From Paracoccus solventivorans (GTDB lineage: Bacteria > Pseudomonadota > Alphaproteobacteria > Rhodobacterales > Rhodobacteraceae), in NCBI RefSeq assembly GCF_900142875.1, contig NZ_FRCK01000003.1:124001-188000 (forward strand): a stretch of DNA of 64,000 nucleotides. Direction: 5' to 3'. The notes beneath the pieces were generated by a model that had not been told where the DNA came from, did no database searches, and was given only the letters and a program-made list of their open reading frames with translations. Below, one piece after another: positions 23,903 through 33,400 of this stretch (position 1 is its first letter; each line of letters starts with the position of its first letter). Both the position numbers and the translations under genes were made by a program.

Positions 23903-24655
23903 ATGAAATACAGCTTCAAAGGCGATACCGTCCTTGTCACCGGCGCGGGTTCCGGCATCGGCGAGGCGACGGCGCGGCTGCTGGCGGACAACGGGCTGCG
24001 GCTGGTGGTGTCGGACATCGATTCGGGCAAGGCCGAGACGCTGGCCGCCGCCATAAGGGACGCGGGCGGGCAGGCGGTGGCCCATGCAGGCGACGTGTCC
24101 CGCCCCGAGGATTCGCAATCGGCGGTAGCGCTGGCGGTCGAGCGGTTCGGCGCCCTGCACATGGCCTTCAACAACGCCGGCATCGGCGGCACGCTGCTGC
24201 CGGCGGGCGAGCTGTCCCCCGAGGACTGGCAGCGCGTCATCGCCATCAACCTCAGCGGCGTGCAATACGGGCTGCGCCACCAGATCCCGGCGATCCTGGC
24301 CGCGGGGGGCGGGGCGATCGTGAACATGTCCTCGATCCTGGGGCTGGTCGGCAATCCCGGCGCGCCGGCCTATGTGGCGGCGAAACACGGGGTCACCGGG
24401 CTGACCCGCTCGGCCGCGCTGGCCTATGCGGCGCAGGGGGTACGGATCAACTCGATCCACCCGGGCTATGTCGACACCCCGCTGCTGGACGCGCTGGACG
24501 CCGACACCCGCGCCGCTCTGGTCGGGCAGCACGCCATCGGCCGGCTGGGCCGGGCCGAGGAGATCGCCCATGCGGCGGCCTTCCTGCTGTCCGAGGGCGC
24601 CAGCTTCATGGCCGGAGCCGCGCTGGTGGTCGACGGCGGCTATACTGCCGCCTGA
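23903..24655 (+). CDS. SDR-family oxidoreductase (classical short-chain dehydrogenase)
   Basis: 250 residues, standard length. TGAGSGIGEATARLL is the cofactor loop, NNAG is present in AFNNAGIGG, the catalytic Ser lies in IVNMSSILGLVG, and YVAAK gives the Tyr-x-x-x-Lys pair. VVSDID after strand 2 suggests preference for NAD over NADP. It is divergent from acxR with a 267-base gap, so a role in the same alcohol/ketone catabolism (for example 2-propanol or hydroxybutyrate oxidation) is possible but not shown. Confidence 0.93.
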   Translation: MKYSFKGDTVLVTGAGSGIGEATARLLADNGLRLVVSDIDSGKAETLAAAIRDAGGQAVAHAGDVSRPEDSQSAVALAVERFGALHMAFNNAGIGGTLLPAGELSPEDWQRVIAINLSGVQYGLRHQIPAILAAGGGAIVNMSSILGLVGNPGAPAYVAAKHGVTGLTRSAALAYAAQGVRINSIHPGYVDTPLLDALDADTRAALVGQHAIGRLGRAEEIAHAAAFLLSEGASFMAGAALVVDGGYTAA

Positions 24656-24668
24656 ACGGCGCCCCGGC

Positions 24669-26648
24669 TCAGCGCCGCGGCGGCTTGCCCGGTCCCCGCG
24701 GCTTGCCCGGGCGCTGCGGCCGTGCCGCACCGCCCGCAGGCTTGGCCGGGCGCCTGGCCCCGGGCGCCGCAGCGGGGGCGCGTTTCGCCCGCGGGGTGGC
24801 GGGCCGTGCGTCCGACGGCTCGTCGGGCCGCGGGTTCTCGGCGCCGTATTTCCTCGTCCCGTATTTCGGGGTGCCGTATTTCTCGGCGCCGGATTTTGCG
24901 GCGGCGAACTTGCCCGCACCGGGTTTCTTCGCGCCGTATTTTGCCGGCGCCTGCGGCGGCTGGCCGTCGGCGTCCGGCAGCGGCTGCCACCGCGGCGGGT
25001 GCGAGGGTTCGGCGGCGGCGCTGCGGCGGGGTGCGGCGGCGCGGGGGCGGGGGGCGCGGTCATCGGCGGGTTCGCCGTCGATACGGCGCATGACCAGCCC
25101 CGGCTCGATCTCGGTCAGCGGGCCAAAGCGCGAGGCCATGGCGGCGGCGATCTGCACGAAGCTTTCGGTTTCGCGCACGCGGATCGCGCCGATGGCGTCG
25201 CGGGTGATGCCGCCTGCCTCGCAGATCTTGGGCAGCAGCCAGCGCGCCTCGGCGCGGCCGGTATGGCCGACCGACAGCGAAAACCAGGCGGCATCGCTGA
25301 AATCGCCACGCTCGCGCGGGGCAGGGGCCGGACCGCCGGGGATGGGCGCATCGGCCAGTTCTTCGGGGACCGGGCGCCCCTCGCGCCACAGCCGGGCAAA
25401 GGCGGCGGCGACCTGCCTTGCGTCGAAACGCTCAAGCAGCCGGTCGGCGGCTTCGGCCTCGTCATCCGCGTCGGCGGTCAGGGCGGGGTGGTCCAGCATC
25501 CGCGCATCGTCGCGCGCCCGCACCTCGTCGGCCGAGGGCGCCTTGCCCCATTCCGCCGTCACCCGCGCCCCCTGCAGCAGCCGTTGTGCCTTCTTGTAGT
25601 CCGCGGGCGTGACGATCAGCGCCGAGATCCCCTTGGACCCCGCCCGCCCGGTGCGCCCCGAACGGTGCAGCAGGGTTTCCGAGTTGGTGGGCAGGTCGGC
25701 ATGGATCACCAGGTCGAGCCCCGGCAGGTCGATGCCGCGCGCGGCCACGTCGGTGGCGATGCAGACCTGCGCGCGCCCGTCGCGCAGCGCCTGCAGGGCG
25801 TGGGTGCGTTCCTGCTGGCTGAGCTCGCCCGACAGCGCCACGGCGCGAAAGCCGCGGTTGCCCATCCGCGCCAGCAGGTGGTTCACATTGGCGCGGGTCT
25901 TGCAGAACACGATGGCGGTGCGGGCATCGTGGAAACGCAGCAGGTTGAAGATGGCGTTCTCGCGGTCGCGCAGGGTGACGCTGGCGGCGCGATAGGCGAT
26001 GTCGCCGTGCTGGCGCGCCTCTCCGGTCGCGACCACGCGCAGGGCGTCGCGCTGGAACTCGGTCGCCAGCCTGGCGATGGCGGGCGGCACGGTGGCCGAA
26101 AACATCAGCGTGCGGCGCTCGGCCGGGGCGGATTGCAGGATGAACTCCAGATCCTCGCGGAAGCCGAGGTCCAGCATCTCGTCGGCCTCGTCCAGCACGC
26201 AGGCGCGCAGGGTGGACAGGTCCAGGCTGCCGCGTTCCAGATGGTCGCGCAGGCGGCCGGGGGTGCCGACGACGATCTGCGCGCCGCGGTCCAGCGCCCG
26301 GCGCTCGGTGCGGAAATCCATGCCGCCGACGCAGGTGGCGATCTGCGCCCCGGTCCCGGCGTAAAGCCAGCCCAGCTCGCGCGCCACCTGCAGCGCCAGC
26401 TCGCGCGTGGGGGCGATGGCCAGCGCCACCGGCAGCCCGCCCAGCGGCAGCTGCCCGTCGTCGAGGATGTCCGAGGCCATCGCCAGCCCGAAGCCCACGG
26501 TCTTGCCGGAACCGGTCTGCGCCGACACCAGCAGGTCGCGCCCGGTGGTTTCGGGGGTCAGCACCGCCTGCTGGACAGAGGTGAGGCTGGCATAGCCCTT
26601 GGCAGCCAGGGCCGCGGCCAGTGGCGCGGCGAGTTCGTGATCGGTCAT
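24669..26648 (-). CDS. DEAD-box RNA helicase, DeaD/DbpA-like
   Basis: 659 residues from the ATG at 26648; an alternative start lies 10 codons upstream and neither has a strong ribosome site. Motifs in order: Q motif LTSVQQAVLTP, AQTGSGKT, PTRELALQVA, VLDEADEMLDLGF, SAT, IATDVAARGIDLPGLD and HRSGRTGRAG. Residues ~470-545 resemble the DbpA RNA-binding domain (GITRDAIGAIRVRETESF). The last ~110 residues are Lys/Pro/Ala-rich and repetitive (KYGTPKYGTRKYGAEN). It would unwind structured RNA in ribosome assembly or cold adaptation. Confidence 0.92.
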   Translation of the reverse strand: MTDHELAAPLAAALAAKGYASLTSVQQAVLTPETTGRDLLVSAQTGSGKTVGFGLAMASDILDDGQLPLGGLPVALAIAPTRELALQVARELGWLYAGTGAQIATCVGGMDFRTERRALDRGAQIVVGTPGRLRDHLERGSLDLSTLRACVLDEADEMLDLGFREDLEFILQSAPAERRTLMFSATVPPAIARLATEFQRDALRVVATGEARQHGDIAYRAASVTLRDRENAIFNLLRFHDARTAIVFCKTRANVNHLLARMGNRGFRAVALSGELSQQERTHALQALRDGRAQVCIATDVAARGIDLPGLDLVIHADLPTNSETLLHRSGRTGRAGSKGISALIVTPADYKKAQRLLQGARVTAEWGKAPSADEVRARDDARMLDHPALTADADDEAEAADRLLERFDARQVAAAFARLWREGRPVPEELADAPIPGGPAPAPRERGDFSDAAWFSLSVGHTGRAEARWLLPKICEAGGITRDAIGAIRVRETESFVQIAAAMASRFGPLTEIEPGLVMRRIDGEPADDRAPRPRAAAPRRSAAAEPSHPPRWQPLPDADGQPPQAPAKYGAKKPGAGKFAAAKSGAEKYGTPKYGTRKYGAENPRPDEPSDARPATPRAKRAPAAAPGARRPAKPAGGAARPQRPGKPRGPGKPPRR

Positions 26649-26880
26649 TGTAATCAGCCTGAAGGGGATGGCGCGCATCCGTGGGACGGCACCTAGCCCC
26701 TTGCGCGCGGGCCGCCATGGCCTGCCGCCCCGGTGTCCATGGGCCGAAAGCCGGGTTCCTGCCGCCCCGGCGCCGCGAAGTCAACCCCGTATGCCACGGT
26801 GGGGGAACGAAAACCGGGGGGTCCGGCGTTTCCATCAGGCGGCGATCCGCCGCATCCTCATCACAGGAAGGAGACCCGAC

Positions 26881-27039
26881 ATGTCCTGCATCAAGCCCGC
26901 CCTGGCGGTGGCCGCGATCCTGACGATGGCGGCCTGCACCCCGGGGCCGACCACCACCACCATCACCACCCCGAGCAGCGATCCGGTCAAGGTCGTCACC
27001 CCGCCCGGCGGCGATTCCGTGACGGTGGTCACGCCCTGA
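26881..27039 (+). CDS. Very small lipoprotein, unknown function
   Basis: 52 residues. AGGAAGGAG upstream of the ATG is a strong ribosome site. The signal peptide ends at ILTMAAC, a plausible lipobox, followed by a Thr/Pro/Val-rich mature part (TTTTITTPSSDPVKVVTPPG). GGAAC with a CGTT element at an 18-base spacing lies upstream (near 26806), slightly too long for an EcfG promoter. Function unknown. Confidence 0.65.
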   Translation: MSCIKPALAVAAILTMAACTPGPTTTTITTPSSDPVKVVTPPGGDSVTVVTP

Positions 27040-27119
27040 CCGGCCAGCCGGCGCCGGTGCCGTCCACGGGGCTGCCGCCCCAGGCGCGCCGGCGCTGGAA
27101 TGCCGGCCCGGCTGCGGGC

Positions 27120-27755
27120 TCAGTCGCGGATCTCGTCGGGATCCACCCCCCATAGCGAGGTTTTGGGCACCCAGCCCTTTTCGCCCCCGCCCGACACCCG
27201 GCACCAGTCGGGCGTGCATTCGTGCAGCCGCACGATGGCCCCGGCCTCGGCCCGCGCCAGCACCGAGGCGTTCAGGTCGGCACGGCTGCGCAGCTCGGCC
27301 ATGTCGGTGGTGATGATGGCGGTGCGCACCCCCGACAGCAGCGAATAATGCACCCAGCCGCCGGCGCCGTCCTGGTCCTCGACCCGGCGCCAGTGCCCGA
27401 ACTCGGCCACCACCAGCAGCGGCATCCCCGGATGGCGGAACACCCAGTCGATGCGGTGCGACAGCGAGGGGCCGCGCCGCGCGTTGCCCTCGCCCCCCTT
27501 CAGGCTGACGTAGCGGGGCAGCGGCAGGTTGGTGACCGGGCCGCGGTTGGGGTCGCGCGGGGTGGCCTGGTGGCGGCTGATCAGGGAATCGGCGGTCACG
27601 TCGCTGCGGTCGATCTCGATCGCCGGGTCGGCGCCCCCGTCCTGCGCCGCCGCCGGCGCCCCCCACAGCGCGGCGGCGGTCACCGCCACGGCCAGCAGCG
27701 CCGCCCAACCCGGATACCCCGTCCGTGCAGCCTCTGCCCCGGATCGCTTGGTCAT
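27120..27755 (-). CDS. Exported SH3-like domain protein
   Basis: 211 residues from the ATG at 27755 (AAGGAAG upstream). Signal peptide with cleavage around APAAAQDG. Two SH3-type units follow: RYVSLKGGEGNARRGPS with VEDQDGAGGWVHYSLLSG, then AELRSRADLNASVLARAEAG with WCRVSGGGEKGWVPKTSLWG. Such bacterial SH3 proteins bind cell wall or act as periplasmic adaptors. It is a single-copy, family-typical alphaproteobacterial gene; its precise role is unknown. Confidence 0.85.
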   Translation of the reverse strand: MTKRSGAEAARTGYPGWAALLAVAVTAAALWGAPAAAQDGGADPAIEIDRSDVTADSLISRHQATPRDPNRGPVTNLPLPRYVSLKGGEGNARRGPSLSHRIDWVFRHPGMPLLVVAEFGHWRRVEDQDGAGGWVHYSLLSGVRTAIITTDMAELRSRADLNASVLARAEAGAIVRLHECTPDWCRVSGGGEKGWVPKTSLWGVDPDEIRD

Positions 27756-27878
27756 GTCGTCTTCCTTGCCGGCCGCGGAAAGCACCGCGGCATGTCTGCC
27801 CGCCCGTCCGGGGTCTTGTGCAAGCCCCGGCTTGCGGGCAGTTTGCCAAACGTAATCCGGCATTGGAAGAGAGGTCAC

Positions 27879-28880
27879 ATGGCTGACATCGCACCCAAGC
27901 GTGATCGGCTCAAGGTCGTCGTGACCCGCCGCCTGCCTCAGGCGGTCGAGGCACGTCTGGCCGAGCTGTTCGACGTGTCACTGCGCGAAACCGACACCCC
28001 GATGACCCGCGAGGAACTGGCGCGGGCGATGCGGGACAGCGATGTTCTGGTCCCCACCATCACCGACCAGGTCGACGCGGGGCTTCTGGCGCAGGCGGGC
28101 GAGCGGCTGCGGCTGATCGCCAACTACGGGGCGGGGTTCGATCACATCGACGTGGCCTCGGCCCGCAGCCGCGGCATCCAGGTCACGAACACCCCCGGGG
28201 TCGTGACCGAGGACACCGCCGACATGGCGATCGCGCTGATGCTGGCCGTGACCCGCCGCATTCCCGAGGGCCTGGCCGAGATGCAGTCCGGCCGCTGGCA
28301 GGGCTGGTCGCCCACCGCGCATCTGGGCGGGCGCATCGGCGGGCGGCGTCTGGGGATCCTCGGCATGGGCCGGATCGGGCAGGCGGTGGCGCGGCGGGCC
28401 AATGTCTTCGGGATGCAGGTGCATTACCACAACCGCCGCCGGCTGCGCCCCGAGGTCGAATCCGACCTGCAGGCGACATACTGGGAAAGCCTCGACCAGA
28501 TGCTGGCGCGCATCGATATCCTGTCGATCAACGCCCCGCACACCCCCTCGACCTTTCACCTGCTGAACGCGCGGCGGCTGAAGCTGATGAAGCCGACGGC
28601 GGTGGTGGTGAACACCTCGCGCGGCGAGGTGATCGACGAGAACGCCCTGACCAGGATGCTGCGCGCGGGCGAGTTGGCGGGGGCGGGGCTCGACGTGTTC
28701 GAGCACGGCCACGAGATCAACCCGCGGCTGCGCGAGGCCCCGAACGTGGTGCTGCTGCCGCATATGGGCTCGGCCACGGTCGAGGGGCGCAACGAGATGG
28801 GCGAAAAGGTCATCATCAACATCAAGACCTTTGCCGACGGCCACCGCCCGCCGGACATGGTGCTGCCCTCGATGCTGTAA
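27879..28880 (+). CDS. D-2-hydroxyacid dehydrogenase (glyoxylate/hydroxypyruvate reductase type)
   Basis: 333 residues, ATG preceded by GAAGAGAGG. The nucleotide site is LGILGMGRIGQAVARRA, and the catalytic Arg lies in VVNTSRGEVID. The catalytic His lies in NVVLLPHMGSAT, and a Glu precedes it in EHGHEINPRL. ANYGAGFDHIDVASARSRG is typical of GyaR/glycerate dehydrogenases. It interconverts glyoxylate/glycolate or hydroxypyruvate/D-glycerate with NAD(P)H. A clear terminator follows. Confidence 0.92.
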   Translation: MADIAPKRDRLKVVVTRRLPQAVEARLAELFDVSLRETDTPMTREELARAMRDSDVLVPTITDQVDAGLLAQAGERLRLIANYGAGFDHIDVASARSRGIQVTNTPGVVTEDTADMAIALMLAVTRRIPEGLAEMQSGRWQGWSPTAHLGGRIGGRRLGILGMGRIGQAVARRANVFGMQVHYHNRRRLRPEVESDLQATYWESLDQMLARIDILSINAPHTPSTFHLLNARRLKLMKPTAVVVNTSRGEVIDENALTRMLRAGELAGAGLDVFEHGHEINPRLREAPNVVLLPHMGSATVEGRNEMGEKVIINIKTFADGHRPPDMVLPSML

Positions 28881-28907
28881 GGTTCCGTGCCGCAAGGGCT
28901 GACACGA

Positions 28908-28938
28908 CGCCCCGCGCCGCAAGGCTGCGGGGCGTTTT
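28908..28938 (+). terminator. Rho-independent terminator after the hydroxyacid dehydrogenase
   Basis: CGCCCCGC pairs with GCGGGGCG across a short loop and is followed by TTTT. It starts 28 bases after the stop. Confidence 0.85.
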
Positions 28939-28987
28939 CCTGTCCGGCCCCTGTGGCCTCATGACCCGGAAAACAACCCGAGAACGG

Positions 28988-29017
28988 AAAAGGCCGGCCC
29001 CGCAGGACCGGCCTTTT
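28988..29017. terminator. Terminator downstream of tRNA-Gly
   Basis: AAAAGGCCGG / CCGGCCTTTT forms a 10-bp stem. Read on the minus strand it lies 6 bases beyond the tRNA 3' end and ends in a T run; it can also back up the plus-strand terminator at 28908. Confidence 0.8.
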
Positions 29018-29022
29018 TCGAT

Positions 29023-29097
29023 TGGAGCGGGCGATGAGATTCGAACTCACGACCCTAACCTTGGCAAGGTTATGCTCTACCCCTGAGCTACGCCCGC
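29023..29097 (-). tRNA. tRNA-Gly(GCC)
   Basis: On the minus strand the acceptor arms GCGGGCG and CGCCCGC pair, followed by discriminator T and an encoded CCA. The D arm (GCTCAGGGGTAGAGC), anticodon arm (TAACC-TTGCCAA-GGTTA, anticodon GCC) and T arm (GTGAGTTCGAATCTCAT) are all intact. Length is 75 nt including CCA. Confidence 0.97.
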
Positions 29098-29194
29098 GCC
29101 CCGTCCCGGTAGCATCCGCTGCCGGTGGAGGGGGATTTAGACAAGCTTGCCGGGGGGTGCAAGAGGTAAAATGCACCGCCGTGCCCATTGGCGC

Positions 29195-29240
29195 GGCCGG
29201 AGCCTCCGGCGGGGATATTTGGAGACAGAAGATGCCTGCC
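29195..29240. repeat. Intergenic repeat (ATATTTGGAGACAGAAGAT family)
   Basis: Contains GCCTCCGGCGGGGATATTTG followed by GAGACAGAAGATG. The same words occur in two inverted copies at 45585-45655. It looks like a small dispersed intergenic element of this lineage, placed upstream of the gene at 29312. Confidence 0.5.
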
Positions 29241-29311
29241 GCCGGGGGGCGGCCCTTGACGCGGGCGGTGTGCTGCTGGCCAATGGCTGCGGACCACAGG
29301 GGCGGCAATAC

Positions 29312-29935
29312 ATGGCGCGAAGCGACGAGTTGAACGATTTCGTGCGCTCGGGACTGGCCTCCGGGCGCAGCGGCGACGAGCTGGCGGCGGCGCTGACGCA
29401 AGCGGGGTGGAGCGGGCGCGAGATCGCCGCCGCGCTGGCCGCCTGGCTGCCCGCGGCGCCCGGCCTGCCGCCGGTGCCGCGGCCCCGCGCCTATGTCTCG
29501 GCGCGCGAGGGGCTGATCTATGGGCTGCTGTTTCTGCTGCTGGGGCTGATCTGCTGGCATGTCACCATGCTGGGCTTCGAGGTGATCGAGGCGCTGCTGC
29601 CGGACCCGGACCAGCGCTATTACTATCCCTCCACCTCGTCCATGCGGTGGAGCATGGCGACGCTGATTCCCACCGTGCCGCTGTTCCTGCTGCTCAACCG
29701 CAGGGTGATGCGGGACACTGCGCAGGACAGCGGCCGCCGCCGCTCGCTGGTGCGCAAGTGGTTCGCGGCGATGACGCTGCTGCTAGCGTCGCTGGCGCTG
29801 CTGGGCGATCTGGTGGCGGTGATCTATTCGCTGCTGAACGGCGATCTGACGCCGCGCTTTGCCGCCAAGGCGGCGCTGATCGCCGCCGTGGGCGCGCTGG
29901 TGTTCGCCTATTACCGGGGAGAGCTGGATGACTGA
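29312..29935 (+). CDS. DUF5671-like membrane protein
   Basis: 207 residues. The N-terminal ~50 residues are a helical pair (LNDFVRSGLASGRSGDELAA; LTQAGWSGREIAAALAAWL), then four hydrophobic helices (GLIYGLLFLLLGLICWHVTM, TLIPTVPLFLLLNRRVM, MTLLLASLALLGDLVAVIY, AALIAAVGALVFAYYRG). This layout matches the DUF5671 family. It overlaps the next gene by 8 bases. Function unknown. Confidence 0.78.
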   Translation: MARSDELNDFVRSGLASGRSGDELAAALTQAGWSGREIAAALAAWLPAAPGLPPVPRPRAYVSAREGLIYGLLFLLLGLICWHVTMLGFEVIEALLPDPDQRYYYPSTSSMRWSMATLIPTVPLFLLLNRRVMRDTAQDSGRRRSLVRKWFAAMTLLLASLALLGDLVAVIYSLLNGDLTPRFAAKAALIAAVGALVFAYYRGELDD

Positions 29936-30383
29936 GCCGGGCGGGCGCAGACAGGGGCAGGGCTGGGCCAGCTGGGCCATCGCCGCGCTGGCGGCGGGGG
30001 CGGTGGTCGCCGGGCTGGCGATCGCGGGAGGGCCGGTGCAGGCGCGCAAGGAACGCCGCGACGACGCGCGCGCCGCCGATCTGTCGCGCCTGTCCAGCCA
30101 TATCTCGTGCCTGGTCGGCGATTCGGGCCCGCGCGAGCTGCCCGCCGATCTCTCCCCGACCGAGGGCTGCCCCGGCCCGGTGCCGCTGACCGACAGCCGC
30201 AGCGGCGAGCCCTATCGGATCGAGCCGCTCGCGGACGGGAAATACCGGCTCTGCGCCGCATTCGAGCTGCCCCCGGCCGATCCTCCCTATCGCTGGGGCG
30301 GTGAGCGGCGCGACGGCGACTGCCTGATCTACACGCTGCCCGCGCGGCCGCAGCCCGCGCCGCCGGACGGCGCCCCTGCCTGA
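29928..30383 (+). CDS. Single-pass or exported small protein, unknown function
   Basis: 151 residues. One N-terminal hydrophobic helix (IAALAAGAVVAGLAIAGGP) is followed by a soluble part with several Cys residues (HISCLVGD, TEGCPGPVP, YRLCAAFEL, DGDCLIYTLP) that could form disulfides. It is translationally coupled to the DUF5671-like gene by overlap, so the two probably work together. Confidence 0.72.
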   Translation: MTEPGGRRQGQGWASWAIAALAAGAVVAGLAIAGGPVQARKERRDDARAADLSRLSSHISCLVGDSGPRELPADLSPTEGCPGPVPLTDSRSGEPYRIEPLADGKYRLCAAFELPPADPPYRWGGERRDGDCLIYTLPARPQPAPPDGAPA

Positions 30384-30487
30384 GCGCGACCCGCACCCCC
30401 CATGGGCTTCGGGCGGTCCTAAATATCCTCAGGGGGTGAATGCCGCGCGCCCGCGCGCGGCAGAGGGGGCGCGAGCGCCCCCTTGCT

Positions 30488-33400
30488 TCATTCCAGCTCG
30501 ACCAGCAGGTCCTTGGCGTCGATCTGCGCGCCGGGCGCCACATGGATCGCCTTGATCCGGCCGGCGCGGTCGGTGTGGATGGCGGTTTCCATCTTCATCG
30601 CCTCGATGGTCAGCAGCAGGTCGCCGGGCTGCACGCTGGCCCCGGGCTGGACCACCACGCTGGCCACCACCCCCGGCATCGGCGCGCCGACATGGGCGGG
30701 GTTGCCGGATTCCGCACGAGGGCGGGCGGCGGCTGTGGCACTTGCGCCGCGGTCGGGGACGCGGACGGTGCGCGGCTGCCCGTTCAGCTCGAAGAACACC
30801 TTGACGTGGCCGGCGTCGTCGCGGTCGCCGAGCGTCAGCAGCTGGATTTCAAGGGTCTTGCCGGGGTCGATCTCGACGCTGATCTGCTCGCCCGGCTCCA
30901 TCCCGTAGAAGAAGGCCGGGGTGGGCAGGGTGCGGACCGGGCCGTAGATGCGGTGACGCTCGGCATAGTCGGTGAACACCTTGGGATACATCAACCAGCC
31001 GTTCAGGTCCTCGTCGTCGACCGGGCGTTCCAGCGCCGCTTCCAGCTCGGCGCGGGCGGCGGCCAGATCGACCGGCGGCATCAGTGCGCCGGGGCGGGTG
31101 GTGATCGGGGCTTCGCCCTTCAGCACCTTGCGTTGCAGCGCCGGCGGCCAGCCCCCGGGCGGCTGGCCCAGATTGCCGCGCATCATGTCGACCACCGAAT
31201 CGGGGAAGGCGACCTCGACCGCGGGGTCCTCGACCTGCGCCCTCGTCAGCCCCTGCGCCACCATCATCAGCGCCATGTCGCCCACCACCTTGGAGCTGGG
31301 GGTGACCTTGACGATATCGCCGAACATCGCGTTCACGTCGGCATAGGCCTGCGCGATCTCGTGCCAGCGTTCCTCGAGCCCGAGGCTGCGCGCCTGCGCT
31401 TTGAGATTGGTGAACTGGCCGCCCGGCATCTCGTGCAGATACACCTCGGAGGCCGGGGCGCGGCTGCCGGCCTCGAAGGCGCAGTAGAGATCGCGCACCC
31501 GCTCCCAGTAGTTGGAAATCTCGCGGATTGCGGCCAGATCCAGCCCGGTGTCGCGGTCGGTGCCGGAAAGCGCCGCCACGATCGAGCCCAGGCAGGGCTG
31601 CGAGGTCCCGCCCGAGAACGCGTCCATCGCCGCATCCACCACCGCCACCCCGGTTTCCGCCGCCGCCAGCACGGTGGCGCTGGCGATGCCGCTGGTGTCG
31701 TGGGTGTGGAAATGGATCGGCAGCCCCACCTCATCGCGCAGGGCGGCGAACAGCACGCGGGCGGCCTCGGGCTTCAGCAGCCCGGCCATGTCCTTGACGC
31801 CCAGCACATGGGCGCCGGCGGCGCGCAGTTCCTGCGCCATGGCAACGTAGTATTTCAGGTCATACTTGGCGCGGGCGGGGTCCAGCAGATCGCCGGTATA
31901 GCAGATCGCGGCCTCGCACAGCTTGCCCGAATCGATCACCGCATCCATGGCGACGCGCATGTTCTCGACCCAGTTGAGGCTGTCGAACACCCGGAACACA
32001 TCGACCCCGGTCTCGGCCGCCTGGCGCACGAATTCCTGCACTACATTGTCGGGATAGTTGGTGTAGCCGACCCCGTTCGAGGCCCGCAGCAGCATCTGCG
32101 TCATCACGTTGGGCATCGCTGCGCGGATGTCGCGCAGCCGCTGCCACGGACATTCCTGCAGGAAGCGATAGGCCACGTCGAAGGTCGCGCCGCCCCAGCA
32201 TTCGACCGAGAACAGCCCGGGCAGATTCGCCGCGTAAGAGGGCGCGACCCGGATCATGTCGATGGACCGCATCCGTGTCGCCAGCAGCGACTGGTGCCCG
32301 TCGCGCATGGTGGTGTCGGTGATCAGCAGCTGGCGCTGCTGCTCCATCCACGCCACCACCCCTTGGGGGCCCTCGCGTTCCAGAATCTGGCGCGTGCCCT
32401 CGGGCGGCTGGCCCGTGGCGCTGGTCCGCGGTGCGGGGGGCACCGGTGCGCGGGCGCGGGCGGGGCGGGGGCGGCCGGCGGTTTCCGGGTGCCCGTTCAC
32501 GCTGATGTCGGCCAGATAGTTCAGGATGCGGGTGCCGCGGTCCTGGCGGGGGGCGAACTCGAACAGCTCGGGCGTGGTGTCGATGAACTTGGTGGTGGCC
32601 TGGTCAGACAGGAAAACCGGGTGTTTCAGCAGGTTGATGACAAAGTCGATGTTGGTCGAGACGCCCCGCACCCGGAACTCGCGCAGCGCCCGGTCCATGC
32701 GGCGGATCGCGGCCTCGGGGGTCTGCGCCCAGGCGGTGACTTTGACCAGCAGCGAATCGTAATAGCGGGTGATGACCGCGCCGGCATAGGCGGTGCCGCC
32801 GTCCAGGCGGATGCCGTTGCCGGTGGCGCTGCGATAGGCGGTGATGCGCCCGTAGTCGGGGATGAAGTTGTTCTGCGGGTCCTCGGTGGTCACCCGGCAC
32901 TGGATCGCGTGGCCCGAGAGCGTGATCGCCGCCTGCGAGGCCATCCCGGTCGCCTGCGCCAGCGTCGCGCCCTCGGCGATGCGGATCTGGGCCTGCACGA
33001 TGTCGATGCCGGTGACCTCTTCGGTCACGGTATGCTCGACCTGGATGCGCGGGTTCACCTCGATGAAATAGAAGGCGCCCGAGTCGATGTCCTGCAGGAA
33101 CTCGACCGTGCCGGCGTTGCGATAGCCGACGGCGGTGCCGATCTTCAGCGCCAGCCCGCAGACCTCGGCGCGCTGTTCGTCGCTGAGATAGGGGGCGGGG
33201 GCGCGCTCGACCACCTTCTGGTTGCGGCGCTGCACGGTGCAGTCGCGTTCATACAGGTGGTAAAGCCCGCCGTGGCCGTCGCCCAGCAGCTGCACCTCGA
33301 CGTGGCGGGCGCGCTGGATCATCTTTTCCAGATAGCCCTCGCCGTTGCCGAAGGCGGCCTCGGCCTCGCGCCGGCCTTCGCGGATCTTTTCCACCAGCTC

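Noticed and set aside
26806..26840. GGAAC and CGTT upstream of the small lipoprotein gene as an EcfG promoter
   Set aside because: The spacing (18 bases to CGTT) is longer than in the other sites, so I did not list it as a promoter.
30469..30487. GGGGGCGCGAGCGCCCCC hairpin at the 3' end of pyc as a terminator
   Set aside because: It has no T run on the minus strand side and lies directly against the stop codon; too weak to call.
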